Origin: Alphaproteobacteria bacterium
GTDB lineage: Bacteria; Pseudomonadota; Alphaproteobacteria; UBA8366
DNA: 10,535 nt
NCBI GenBank assembly: GCA_029861675.1
Contig: JAOTYV010000162.1
Location: 1-10,535, forward strand
Reading direction: 5' to 3'
Part shown: one piece after another, positions 1 through 6,093 of the stretch
Numbering within the stretch: the first letter of the stretch is position 1
How the letters are laid out: every line of letters begins with the position of its first letter
Position numbers and translations under genes: made by a program
Notes under the pieces: generated by a model
Told to the model about the DNA's origin: nothing
Databases searched by the model: none
Seen by the model: the letters and a program-made list of their open reading frames with translations, nothing else

Positions 1-424
1 TCCAATGGAGTTTTCGCCCCGGACCGGTTTTTTGACTCAAGGCGATGGCGCGGACACCGAACAGCGCCCCTTCCATGGCGCCGGCGACGGTGCCCGAATA
101 GGTTACGTCCTCGGCTAGGTTGGCACTGGAGTTCACACCCGACAGCACGAGGTCCGGCGGATCGTCCTTGAGAAACTCGCTCATCGCCAGCAGCACGCAG
201 TCGGTCGGGCTGCCGCCGATGGCGAACCGTCGGGGGCCGAGCCGCTGCACCTGAATGGCGCCGGTGACGGTGAAGGCGTGGCTCGCGCCGCTTTGTTCGG
301 TCTGCGGCGCAAAGACCCACACATCGTCGCTCAACTGGCGGGCGATGCGTTCCAGGCTCTTCAGTCCCGGCGCCGCGATGCCGTCGTCGTTGACCAGGAG
401 AATACGCGGAGGAGACTCACCCAT
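1..424 (-). CDS. surE: 5'/3'-nucleotidase SurE (C-terminal part outside window)
   Basis: SurE is a metal-dependent nucleoside 5'/3'-monophosphate phosphatase linked to stationary-phase survival. Reading from ATG at 424, the first 141 codons are open to the window edge; the family is usually about 250 residues, so roughly the last 110 are missing. The N-terminus carries the hallmark ILLVNDDG with Asp13 and Asp14. Next come QSGAS (Ser45), GGSPTDC (70-76) and SGVN (Asn98), which are the expected metal ligands, then the conserved [15 protein letters not shown] block (105-119). At 99-100 two serines replace the more usual Arg-Gly after GVN. The start is supported by an AGAGG Shine-Dalgarno sequence (435-431) six bases upstream. 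It lies 19 nt after serS and is probably cotranscribed with it, as is common in Alphaproteobacteria. Confidence 0.96.
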   Translation of the reverse strand, partial: MGESPPRILLVNDDGIAAPGLKSLERIARQLSDDVWVFAPQTEQSGASHAFTVTGAIQVQRLGPRRFAIGGSPTDCVLLAMSEFLKDDPPDLVLSGVNSSANLAEDVTYSGTVAGAMEGALFGVRAIALSQKTGPGRKLHW

Positions 425-443
425 AGCTGCCCTCTGCCGCGCG

Positions 444-1721
444 TCAGCCCGCGGCCGTGATTCGGTCGAGGCCACCCATATACGGCCGCAGCGCGTCGGG
501 CACGGTAATCGAGCCGTCGGCGTTCTGATAATTTTCCAGCACGGCGATCAAGGTGCGCCCGACCGCCAACCCGGAGCCGTTGAGGCTGTGCAGGAATTGC
601 GTGCCCTTCTCGCCCTTGGTCCGGAACCGCGCATTCATGCGGCGCGCCTGGAAATCCCAGCAGTTCGAGCAACTGGAAATCTCGCGATACTGGCCCTGCC
701 CCGGCAGCCACACTTCGATATCGTATGTCTTGCGGGCGCTGAACCCCATGTCACCGGTACACAGCGCGACCACGCGATACGACAAGCCAAGGCGCTTCAA
801 GACTTCCTCGGCGCAACTCGTCATGCGTTCCAGTTCCGCCTCGGACTCGTCCGGGTGGGTGATGCTCACCATCTCCACCTTGCTGAATTGGTGCTGGCGC
901 AGCATGCCGCGCGTATCCTTACCGGCCGCGCCCGCCTCGGAGCGGAAACACGGCGTCCACGCGGTAACCCGCAGCGGCAGGTTCTCCGCCTCGACCACAC
1001 TATCGGCAACCAGGCTGGTCAGCGGCACCTCGGCGGTTGGAATGAGCCAGAAATCCTCATCCGTCCGATACAGATCCTCCTCGAATTTCGGGAGCTGCCC
1101 GGTACCGTACATCGTGTGCGACCGCACCAGCGCCGGCGGTGAGACTTCCGTATAGCCGAATTCCTCGGTGTGCAGGGTCAGCATGAAATTCGCCAGCGCG
1201 CGTTCCATCCGCGCCAATGCACCACTGAGAATCACGAACCGCGATCCGGACAGCTTCGCCGCCGCCTCGAAATCCATCAATCCAAGCGCTTCGCCAAGCT
1301 CGAAATGCTCCTTCGGCGCGCCCTCGATCGCAGGCCGGTCGCCGGCCGTCCGCACCTCGAGGTTCTGCGATTCATCCTCGCCATCCGGCACCTCCGGATC
1401 GGGCAGATTTGGAAGTCCTTCGAGGATGGCCTTCAACGCCGCGGCATGATCCCGTTCCCGCTGTTCGGCGGTCGCCATTCCTTCCTTCAGGGTCTGGACC
1501 TCCGCGATCAATGCGTCCGCGTCCTCGCCGCTTTTCTTGGCCGCGCCGATCAGTTTCGATGCTTCGTTGCGGCGATGCTGCAACTCCTGCATCTCCGTCT
1601 GTGCGGCCCGGCGCTGCGCGTCCAGATCCAGGATTTCGGAAGATTTGGCCGGCAATCCTCGGCGTTCCAGGCCTGCGTCGAACGCGTCGGGATGTTCGCG
1701 GATATATCGTAGATCATGCAT
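444..1721 (-). CDS. serS: Serine--tRNA ligase (SerRS)
   Basis: This cytosolic class II synthetase charges tRNA-Ser with serine, and tRNA-Sec where present. The 425-residue length is normal. Residues 1 to about 105 form the N-terminal helical arm, charged and heptad-like with RRNEASK at 50-56, which grips the long variable arm of tRNA-Ser. The catalytic core follows. It has the TAE loop (229-231) that contacts serine, motif 2 beginning CFRSEAG (258-264) with Arg260 and Glu262, then RGMLRQHQF, and motif 3 [18 protein letters not shown] (382-399) with Arg389 for ATP. No key residue is missing. ATG at 1721 gives the usual start MHDLRYIRE; no strong Shine-Dalgarno sequence is visible. It is preceded by a 60-nt gap with a promoter candidate, and surE starts 19 nt downstream. 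Confidence 0.98.
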   Translation of the reverse strand: MHDLRYIREHPDAFDAGLERRGLPAKSSEILDLDAQRRAAQTEMQELQHRRNEASKLIGAAKKSGEDADALIAEVQTLKEGMATAEQRERDHAAALKAILEGLPNLPDPEVPDGEDESQNLEVRTAGDRPAIEGAPKEHFELGEALGLMDFEAAAKLSGSRFVILSGALARMERALANFMLTLHTEEFGYTEVSPPALVRSHTMYGTGQLPKFEEDLYRTDEDFWLIPTAEVPLTSLVADSVVEAENLPLRVTAWTPCFRSEAGAAGKDTRGMLRQHQFSKVEMVSITHPDESEAELERMTSCAEEVLKRLGLSYRVVALCTGDMGFSARKTYDIEVWLPGQGQYREISSCSNCWDFQARRMNARFRTKGEKGTQFLHSLNGSGLAVGRTLIAVLENYQNADGSITVPDALRPYMGGLDRITAAG

Positions 1722-1751
1722 GATCGGCCGGTCCGAAATTCGAGGATGGGG

Positions 1752-1777
1752 AGTCCGCCGGACTTATACGGGACTTA
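1752..1777 (-). promoter_or_regulatory. Cluster of three GGACT boxes, including a 13-bp palindrome
   Basis: The 60-nt tatC-serS gap contains a perfect palindrome AGTCCG-C-CGGACT at 1752-1764. A direct repeat GGACTTA (plus-strand reading) occurs at 1760-1766 and again at 1771-1777, exactly 11 bp apart, about one helical turn. Two boxes share an orientation and the third is inverted. The group overlaps the -10 and predicted start of the serS promoter candidate. This fits either a regulator site or a small hairpin (5-bp stem, 3-nt loop) at the very 5' end of the transcript. Which protein would bind, if any, cannot be told from sequence. Confidence 0.4.
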
Positions 1778-1792
1778 GGGGCTAAATGTCAT
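1763..1792 (-). promoter_or_regulatory. Candidate sigma-70-type promoter for serS-surE
   Basis: On the minus strand, ATGACA (1792-1787) and TATAAG (1768-1763) are separated by 18 bp. Each hexamer matches the sigma-70 consensus at five of six positions. The -35 box lies inside the last codons of tatC, so serS and surE could be expressed independently of the tat genes. A start near 1757 would give a leader of roughly 35 nt. This is a motif match only. Confidence 0.45.
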
Positions 1793-2585
1793 CCTCTTGC
1801 TCCTGCTCCTGTTTGTCGCGCTTCCGTTCGACAAGGACGGCGCACCAGATGGAAATCTCGTACAGCAGGATAATCGGCAGGGCCAATCCGATTTGGCTCA
1901 AGGGATCGGGCGGCGTCAGGATTGCCGCCGCAATAAATGCGCAAACGACGGCGTAGCGCCGCTTGCTGCGCATGCCCTTGCTCGTCGTCAAGCCGGCGCG
2001 TGCCATCAAGGTCAGCAGAACCGGCAGTTCGAAACTGATGCCGAAGGCAAAAATCAAGCGCATGACCAGCGACAGGTACTGGTCCACTTTCGGTTCCAGC
2101 GCGATCGCCAGGACATCCTTTCCGGCCGCCTGTTCGAAACTGGCGAAGAACTGCCAAGCCACCGGCAGGACGAAGTAGTAGACGAAGGAAGCGCCGAGCG
2201 CGAACAGGATGGGCGTCGCGATCAGAAACGGAAGAAAGGCGTATTTTTCATGCTTGTAGAGCCCCGGCGCGACAAATATCCAGATCTGGTTGGAGATCAG
2301 CGGAAAGGCCAGGAACGCACCGGCGAAGAAGGCAACCTTGATCTCGGTGAAGAATTTTTCATGCAGCGCCGTATAGATCAGCCGGCGCGATTGTTCGCCT
2401 TCCCAAAGCGCCGCCAGCGGGCGAACCAGGAAATTGAAGATCGGATCGGCGAAATAAAAACACACCAGGAAGCAGGCAAGGAACGACAGTGCGCTGAAGA
2501 CCAGCCGGCGGCGCAACTCGATCAAATGGTCGAGCAACGGCATTTTGCCGCCGCCGATGGCGCCGTCCTGGTCATCGGTACTCAT
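1782..2585 (-). CDS. tatC: Sec-independent (Tat) translocase subunit TatC
   Basis: TatC is the polytopic inner-membrane receptor of the twin-arginine translocase and recognises the RR signal peptides of folded substrates. The 267-residue protein has the expected six hydrophobic segments. The cytoplasmic N-terminus has the signature HLIELRRRL with Glu23 and Arg25, matching the signal-peptide-binding region of E. coli TatC. The conserved FVAPGLYKHEK (104-114) supplies Glu113, the other main RR contact. Near the C-terminus, AAILTPPDPLSQ is the usual family motif between the last two membrane segments. The tail after the last segment is highly charged and repetitive in Glu, Gln and Asp. The ATG overlaps the tatB stop in an ATGA tetranucleotide (2585-2582), indicating translational coupling. 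Confidence 0.98.
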   Translation of the reverse strand: MSTDDQDGAIGGGKMPLLDHLIELRRRLVFSALSFLACFLVCFYFADPIFNFLVRPLAALWEGEQSRRLIYTALHEKFFTEIKVAFFAGAFLAFPLISNQIWIFVAPGLYKHEKYAFLPFLIATPILFALGASFVYYFVLPVAWQFFASFEQAAGKDVLAIALEPKVDQYLSLVMRLIFAFGISFELPVLLTLMARAGLTTSKGMRSKRRYAVVCAFIAAAILTPPDPLSQIGLALPIILLYEISIWCAVLVERKRDKQEQEQEDDI

Positions 2586-2950
2586 GTCGCGCCGTCCGCC
2601 TTCTTGGTCGCGGCGGCCGGTTCAGCGGTTGGGTCGCCGGCCGGCGTCTCCTCCAATACGCTGTCGATTTCGCGCACGGATTCGGACAACTCGCCGGTTG
2701 GATCGATCGTTTTTTCGAAATCATCGTCGAGATCGAGGTCGGCGGAGCCCTCGATCTGCTGGCGCATATCGTCGAGATCGGCCTCACGCGCCAAATCGTC
2801 GATGCCATCCTGGAAGTCGCGCGCCATCGCCCGGATCTTTCGGATCCAGAGGGTGACCGTGCGAAGGACCCGCGGCAGCTCTTTCGGGCCGACCACGATG
2901 ATCGTGATCAAAGCGACGATAAATAGCTCAGGCCAGCCGATGTCGAACAT
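2582..2950 (-). CDS. tatB: Sec-independent (Tat) translocase subunit TatB
   Basis: TatB partners TatC in the substrate-receptor complex of the Tat pathway at the inner membrane. The 122-residue protein begins MFDIGWPELFIVALI, a typical short N-terminal membrane helix with the conserved Glu8. The GPKELPRVLRT hinge follows, then an amphipathic helix (about 25-50) and a long acidic, low-complexity cytoplasmic tail. The MFDIGW start and Glu8 separate it from the neighbouring TatA, which begins with the MGAFSIWHW type. It sits 46 nt after tatA and overlaps tatC by 4 nt. The only visible ribosome-binding cue is a short GGA about eight bases before the ATG. Confidence 0.96.
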   Translation of the reverse strand: MFDIGWPELFIVALITIIVVGPKELPRVLRTVTLWIRKIRAMARDFQDGIDDLAREADLDDMRQQIEGSADLDLDDDFEKTIDPTGELSESVREIDSVLEETPAGDPTAEPAAATKKADGAT

Positions 2951-2996
2951 GGCGGCGTTCCGGGCAGGTTATTGCGGGTTCGCGAGACCGCGCAGG

Positions 2997-3242
2997 TCAG
3001 CTTTTCGTGGCGGTATCATTTTCCACTTTCGCTGATGACTGTGCGTCCACCGATTCCGGCGTGTCATTTTCGATCGATTTGCCGTCCGCTTGCTCTTCGT
3101 CCTCATTCTTCATTTGCTTCTTAAAGGACTTCAGGCCTTTACCGAAATCGCCCATCAACCGCGACAGCTTGCCGCCGCCGCCGAAGAGGACCAGCACCAC
3201 GGCGAGAACAATCAGCCAGTGCCAAATACTAAAAGCGCCCAT
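2997..3242 (-). CDS. tatA: Sec-independent (Tat) translocase subunit TatA
   Basis: TatA is the small single-span protein that oligomerises to form the Tat passage for folded, often cofactor-containing proteins. The 81-residue product starts [19 protein letters not shown], a short membrane helix as in other alphaproteobacterial TatA proteins. The amphipathic helix [17 protein letters not shown] follows, then a polar acidic tail. Between them lies FGGGGKL, where the textbook hinge is FGRGKI: the Arg is absent and there is one extra Gly. A clear AGGAG Shine-Dalgarno sequence (3257-3253) sits 10 nt before the ATG, the strongest in this operon. It is the first gene of tatABC. Confidence 0.96.
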   Translation of the reverse strand: MGAFSIWHWLIVLAVVLVLFGGGGKLSRLMGDFGKGLKSFKKQMKNEDEEQADGKSIENDTPESVDAQSSAKVENDTATKS

Positions 3243-3252
3243 TCCCGATTTT

Positions 3253-3257
3253 CTCCT
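3253..3257 (-). promoter_or_regulatory. Shine-Dalgarno sequence of tatA
   Basis: AGGAG on the minus strand, ten bases before the tatA ATG at 3242, fixes the start and fits the high expression usually needed for TatA relative to TatB and TatC. Confidence 0.7.
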
Positions 3258-3331
3258 ATTGGCCGTCGTGTCGCGCTGTTTGCCAAATTTTCGCGATACT
3301 TACAGAAGCGCCCCGCTCCCGCAATGTCGGT

Positions 3332-3360
3332 CTTATACTGATAACATTTCCAACCGCGAA
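3332..3360 (-). promoter_or_regulatory. Weak candidate promoter for tatABC
   Basis: The 118-nt gap between the ABC ATPase stop and tatA contains TATAAG (3337-3332), five of six to the -10 consensus. It lies 17 bp from TTCGCG (3360-3355), which matches only three of six -35 positions. No terminator-like hairpin with a T tract is visible in the gap, so read-through from the ABC gene is equally possible. The hexamer TATAAG also appears before serS. A leader of about 85 nt would result; I see no known riboswitch in it. Confidence 0.3.
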
Positions 3361-4437
3361 TTACTGGGTTTCGATAGGAAACACAAATGCCTGCGTGGAG
3401 TCGAGCGTGACCCGCAGCACCTCGTCCTCGGGCGGCAGGAAGCGTCCGGGCACCCGGGCGTGCAGGTGCAGTTCTTCACCGCTCTGCTGGCAGGTACACA
3501 AATGCACCAAGCTGGTGCGGCCCAGCATGCGGGACGCCAGCACCCGCGCCTGCCCCATCTGCTTGCCGTTCGCGCCCGCTGCCGCCGGGCTCAAGAGCAG
3601 CGCTTCCGGGCGGATCAGGACTTCCGCATCCTCTCCGTCGGTCAGGCCGGCGGCGGCCAGATCGCCGAACGGCGTCGCGACATGGCCGGACCGGACCACA
3701 CCGGCCAGCCGGTTCACATCGCTGAAGAATTCGGTCACGAAGGCGCTGGCCGGCTCGCAATAGAGTGCATCCGGGTGATCGGTCTGAACGTTGCGCCCGT
3801 CGCGCATCACCGCAATGCGGTCGGCCATGAACATCGCCTCCTCCGCATCGTGGGTCACCATCAATGTCGCTTGATTGCTCTGTTTCAGGACGTGCAGGGT
3901 GCGGTCGCGCACCTGATCGCGCAGCCGCGCGTCGAGGCCTGAAAATGGCTCATCAAGCAGAATCAAGGGTGGACGCGGCGCCAGCGCCCGCGCCAAGGCG
4001 ACACGCTGCTGCTGACCGCCCGACAGTTCATGCGGGTAACGCTCGGCCATATCGCCGATACCGACCCGATCGACGACGGACGCGACCCGATCGCGGCTTT
4101 CCTCGGCGGGCAGTTTATTCAGCCCAAATGCCACATTCTCGGCCACGGTCAAATGCGGAAACAACGCGTAATCCTGAAACACAAGGCCGACGAACCGGTC
4201 TTCCGGCGACACATGAACACCGGTATCCGCCACCGTCTGACCATTGATCTCGATGTGGCCCTGCTGCAACCGCTCCAAACCGGCGGCGAGACGTAAAATC
4301 GTGGTTTTACCGCACCCTGATGGGCCCAGCAGACAGACCACTTCACCCGGCATGACCGTCAAATCGAAGCCGTCCACGGCCCGAATCGCGCCGTAGGCGT
4401 GTCCGATATTTTCGAGATGTAGGGCCGGAAACGTCAT
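3361..4437 (-). CDS. ABC transporter ATP-binding protein, FbpC/PotA/CysA class (orphan)
   Basis: This cytosolic ATPase would power an inner-membrane importer. The 358-residue protein has every nucleotide-binding motif: A-loop Tyr15, Walker A GPSGCGKTT (38-46), Q-loop Gln88 in FQDYALFPHLTV, signature LSGGQQQR (138-145), Walker B LILLDE (158-163) and switch His196 in VTHDAEEA. Residues from about 240 form a C-terminal TOBE-like domain ending in AFVFP, as in ferric-iron, polyamine, sulfate and maltose importers. The motif spelling feels closest to ferric-iron FbpC, but the substrate cannot be assigned. Cys314 and Cys316 form a CTC pair in this domain. No permease or binding-protein gene is in the window. 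I chose ATG 4437 because the longer frame from 4590 overlaps scpB and adds 51 unrelated residues. Ribosome-binding signal is weak (GGGA, 4 nt spacing). A promoter and inverted repeat lie just upstream. Confidence 0.9.
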   Translation of the reverse strand: MTFPALHLENIGHAYGAIRAVDGFDLTVMPGEVVCLLGPSGCGKTTILRLAAGLERLQQGHIEINGQTVADTGVHVSPEDRFVGLVFQDYALFPHLTVAENVAFGLNKLPAEESRDRVASVVDRVGIGDMAERYPHELSGGQQQRVALARALAPRPPLILLDEPFSGLDARLRDQVRDRTLHVLKQSNQATLMVTHDAEEAMFMADRIAVMRDGRNVQTDHPDALYCEPASAFVTEFFSDVNRLAGVVRSGHVATPFGDLAAAGLTDGEDAEVLIRPEALLLSPAAAGANGKQMGQARVLASRMLGRTSLVHLCTCQQSGEELHLHARVPGRFLPPEDEVLRVTLDSTQAFVFPIETQ

Positions 4438-4458
4438 TGGATCCCATTCGCATCGCGT

Positions 4459-4481
4459 CTCTATCACCTCAACTGATAGAG
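4459..4481. promoter_or_regulatory. Perfect 8-bp inverted repeat, operator candidate
   Basis: Arms CTCTATCA (4459-4466) and TGATAGAG (4474-4481) are exact reverse complements separated by seven bases, so the arm centres are 15 bp apart. The repeat covers the -10 and the likely transcription start of the candidate promoter for the ABC ATPase, the classic place for a repressor. It has no T tract after it and the loop is outside any coding frame, so terminator function is unlikely. It does not match Fur, Irr or RirA consensus sequences that I know. Confidence 0.5.
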
Positions 4482-4501
4482 CCAATGAGAATAGGTCGCA
4501 A
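4473..4501 (-). promoter_or_regulatory. Candidate sigma-70-type promoter of the ABC ATPase gene
   Basis: TTGCGA (4501-4496) and TATCAG (4478-4473) on the minus strand are separated by exactly 17 bp; each matches four of six consensus positions. Predicted transcription would begin around 4466, about 30 nt before the ATG at 4437. The 94-nt gap after scpB, in a region where other gaps are 8-22 nt, supports a separate transcription start. Confidence 0.4.
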
Positions 4502-4531
4502 TATTCTTTCTTGGCTAGCCCGGCGGGCGGA

Positions 4532-5248
4532 TCACTCCGTGCCGTGCCGCCGGGCGGGAACCGGCAGCTCCAAAACTTCCGCCGACGCACCCAATTCTTC
4601 GTCGGACAGAGCTTCGGCGACCGCCAAGATTTCCTCGTCCGTGGCGGCTTCCTCGTTCTGGTCGGCCTCCGCCTCGTCGGATGCCGGCTTTTCGTCGATC
4701 GTGTTCAAGGGACCGAAGCCGGGCCGGCGATCCAGCAGCCCTGCCGCCTTGAGTTCTTCGATGCCCGGCAGCGCGTCGAGGCTTTCGATCCCGAAATGGT
4801 CCAGGAATTTCTCCGACGTCCCCCAGGTAACCGGCCGGCCCGGTGTCCGGCGCCGGCCGCGCGGCCGTACCCAGCCCGCTTCGAGGAGCGTTTCCAGCGT
4901 GCCCCGGCTCAAAGTGACACCGCGCATTTCTTCGATTTCCGCCCGGGTGATCGGCTGGTGATAGGCAATGATCGCCAGGGTCTCGACCGCGGCGCGGGAC
5001 GGCCGCCGTTTCACTTCGCTCTCCACCCGCAGATAGGGCGCGAGGTCGGCCGCGGTCCGGAAAGCCCATCCCTTGCCGACCCGGCCGAGCTGAACGCCCC
5101 GGTTGGCGTAGCGCCCCTGCAATTCCTCGATCAGGCCGCTGATCTCAACGCCTTCGGGAAGCCGCGCGGCAAGGGTCTTTTCATCGATCGGGGTTGCCGA
5201 CGAAAACAGCAACGCCTCGAGAACCCGCAATTGTTGGAACCGATCCAT
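4532..5248 (-). CDS. scpB: Segregation and condensation protein B (ScpB)
   Basis: ScpB is a dimeric winged-helix protein that binds ScpA and regulates the SMC-ScpAB condensin, which compacts and helps segregate the chromosome. The 238-residue protein opens with the family-typical LRVLEALLFSSATPI (8-22). It contains the conserved core ETLAIIAYHQPITRAEIEEMRGV, then the second winged-helix segment ending GRPVTWGTSEKFLDHFGI. The region after about residue 185 is rich in Glu, Asp and Ala with no recognisable fold, which makes it longer than compact homologues of about 180-200 residues. It starts 8 nt after the scpA stop and is almost certainly translated from the same message. The sequence after its stop contains a short GC stem but no T run, so no terminator is called. 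Confidence 0.95.
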   Translation of the reverse strand: MDRFQQLRVLEALLFSSATPIDEKTLAARLPEGVEISGLIEELQGRYANRGVQLGRVGKGWAFRTAADLAPYLRVESEVKRRPSRAAVETLAIIAYHQPITRAEIEEMRGVTLSRGTLETLLEAGWVRPRGRRRTPGRPVTWGTSEKFLDHFGIESLDALPGIEELKAAGLLDRRPGFGPLNTIDEKPASDEAEADQNEEAATDEEILAVAEALSDEELGASAEVLELPVPARRHGTE

Positions 5249-5256
5249 TCTACTCT

Positions 5257-6081
5257 CTAACCCGCCTCGCCGTTGCCCGCCTGCCGTATGTACAGAGGGG
5301 CGAAACTATCCGCTTGGCGTACCAGCAAATTGCCCTCTTTCACAAGCTCCAAACAGGCGGCGAACGTCGCCGCCATTGCGGAACGCGCCACCAGCCCGCC
5401 CGGCATGCCTTCCGGCAAAAACGCGGACAGGGACGCCCAATCCGGCGTATCGCCGATCAGTTTGCGCAACCGCGCCAATGCACGCTCCGTCGAAAACAAC
5501 TCGCTGGGATCGATCCGCAGCGACTTGATGTTCTCGCGCGTCTGGAATTCCCCATAGGCTTTGAGCACGTCGTATAGGCTCAATTCGATCACCGAGGTTC
5601 TGTGGATCTGCACCGGCTCGGGGTCGCCGCGCGGGAAAAAATCCCGATTGAGCTGCGGCCGCTCCAGCAAGGCGCGTCCGGAATTCCGCATCGCCTCCAG
5701 GCGCTGCAGCTGGAAGGCCAGCCGCGCCGCCATTTCCGATGCGGACAGTTCCTCGCCGCTCTCCCCCGTCGCCGGCAGCAACAGCCGGGATTTGAGGTAG
5801 GCGAGCCACGCCGCCATCACCAGATAGTCCGCGGCAATTTCCAACTGGAGTTCCCGCGCCTGGGCGATGAATTCAAGATATTGATCGGCCAGTTGAAGAA
5901 TGGAAATTTTGGTCAGGTCGACCTTTTGATCGCGGGCCAGCACCAAAAGGACATCGATCGGTCCTTCATACCCTTCCAGATCAAGCAGCAGGAGGCCCGG
6001 CTCGTCGGTCATCGGCCCGTCATCCTCCTCGAAGGAATTTGGGCCGTTTTGTTCTAGCGTTTCATCATCGTCCGCAGCCAT
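5257..6081 (-). CDS. scpA: Segregation and condensation protein A (ScpA, kleisin)
   Basis: ScpA is the kleisin that bridges the SMC heads of bacterial condensin and recruits ScpB. The conserved N-terminal block appears at 32-60 as LLDLEGYEGPIDVLLVLAR, followed by KVDLTKISILQLADQYLEFI and AADYLVMAAWLAYLKSRLLLP. The winged C-terminal part lies after residue 200. The full frame is 274 residues, but the first 23 are acidic, low-complexity and unlike the family. A second ATG at 6012 (MTDEPGLLLLDLEGYEG) has a strong AGGAGG upstream and would give 251 residues, close to the family norm; the upstream ATG at 6081 has little ribosome-binding signal. I keep the longer frame with this caution. It follows the M50 protease by 12 nt and precedes scpB by 8 nt. 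Confidence 0.95.
   Translation of the reverse strand: MAADDDETLEQNGPNSFEEDDGPMTDEPGLLLLDLEGYEGPIDVLLVLARDQKVDLTKISILQLADQYLEFIAQARELQLEIAADYLVMAAWLAYLKSRLLLPATGESGEELSASEMAARLAFQLQRLEAMRNSGRALLERPQLNRDFFPRGDPEPVQIHRTSVIELSLYDVLKAYGEFQTRENIKSLRIDPSELFSTERALARLRKLIGDTPDWASLSAFLPEGMPGGLVARSAMAATFAACLELVKEGNLLVRQADSFAPLYIRQAGNGEAG
6024..6029 (-). promoter_or_regulatory. Internal Shine-Dalgarno sequence favouring a shorter ScpA
   Basis: AGGAGG on the minus strand lies 11 nt before the in-frame ATG at 6012 inside scpA. It is a full match to the anti-Shine-Dalgarno complement, though the spacing is slightly long, and it could also be plain Glu-Glu-Asp coding sequence. Confidence 0.35.
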
Positions 6082-6093
6082 GCGCTTCGGATA

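Noticed and set aside
255..1142. Plus-strand open frame of 295 codons opposite serS and surE
   Set aside because: Antisense shadow of well-supported genes; no motif, membrane segment or ribosome-binding site.
2951..2996. Imperfect palindrome around TCGCGA in the tatA-tatB gap
   Set aside because: Short, mismatched and inside an operon; such GC-rich symmetry is common by chance.
1797..3035. Long plus-strand open frame of 412 codons opposite tatC and tatB
   Set aside because: It runs antisense to two certain genes, its product is Arg/Gln/Asp-rich with no recognisable domain, and long antisense frames are expected in GC-rich DNA.
4459..4481. Resemblance of the inverted-repeat arms to the Tn10 tet operator half-sites
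   Set aside because: The arms CTCTATCA and TGATAGAG equal tetO1 half-sites, but tetO has a 1-bp centre and this site has 7, so TetR could not bind both halves in the same way. No tetR or tetA is present. Likely coincidence.
4502..4531. GC-rich stem after scpB as a terminator
   Set aside because: The stem (GCCC/GGGC) is only 4 bp and no T tract follows on the minus strand.
4438..4590. Longer N-terminus for the ABC ATPase starting at ATG 4590
   Set aside because: It would overlap scpB by 59 nt, run through the promoter and inverted repeat, and add 51 residues unlike any ABC ATPase N-terminus. ATG 4437 gives the normal MTFPALHLENIGHAYG beginning.
4511..5260. Plus-strand open frame of 249 codons opposite scpB
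   Set aside because: Mirrors the scpB codon pattern on the other strand and has no family features.
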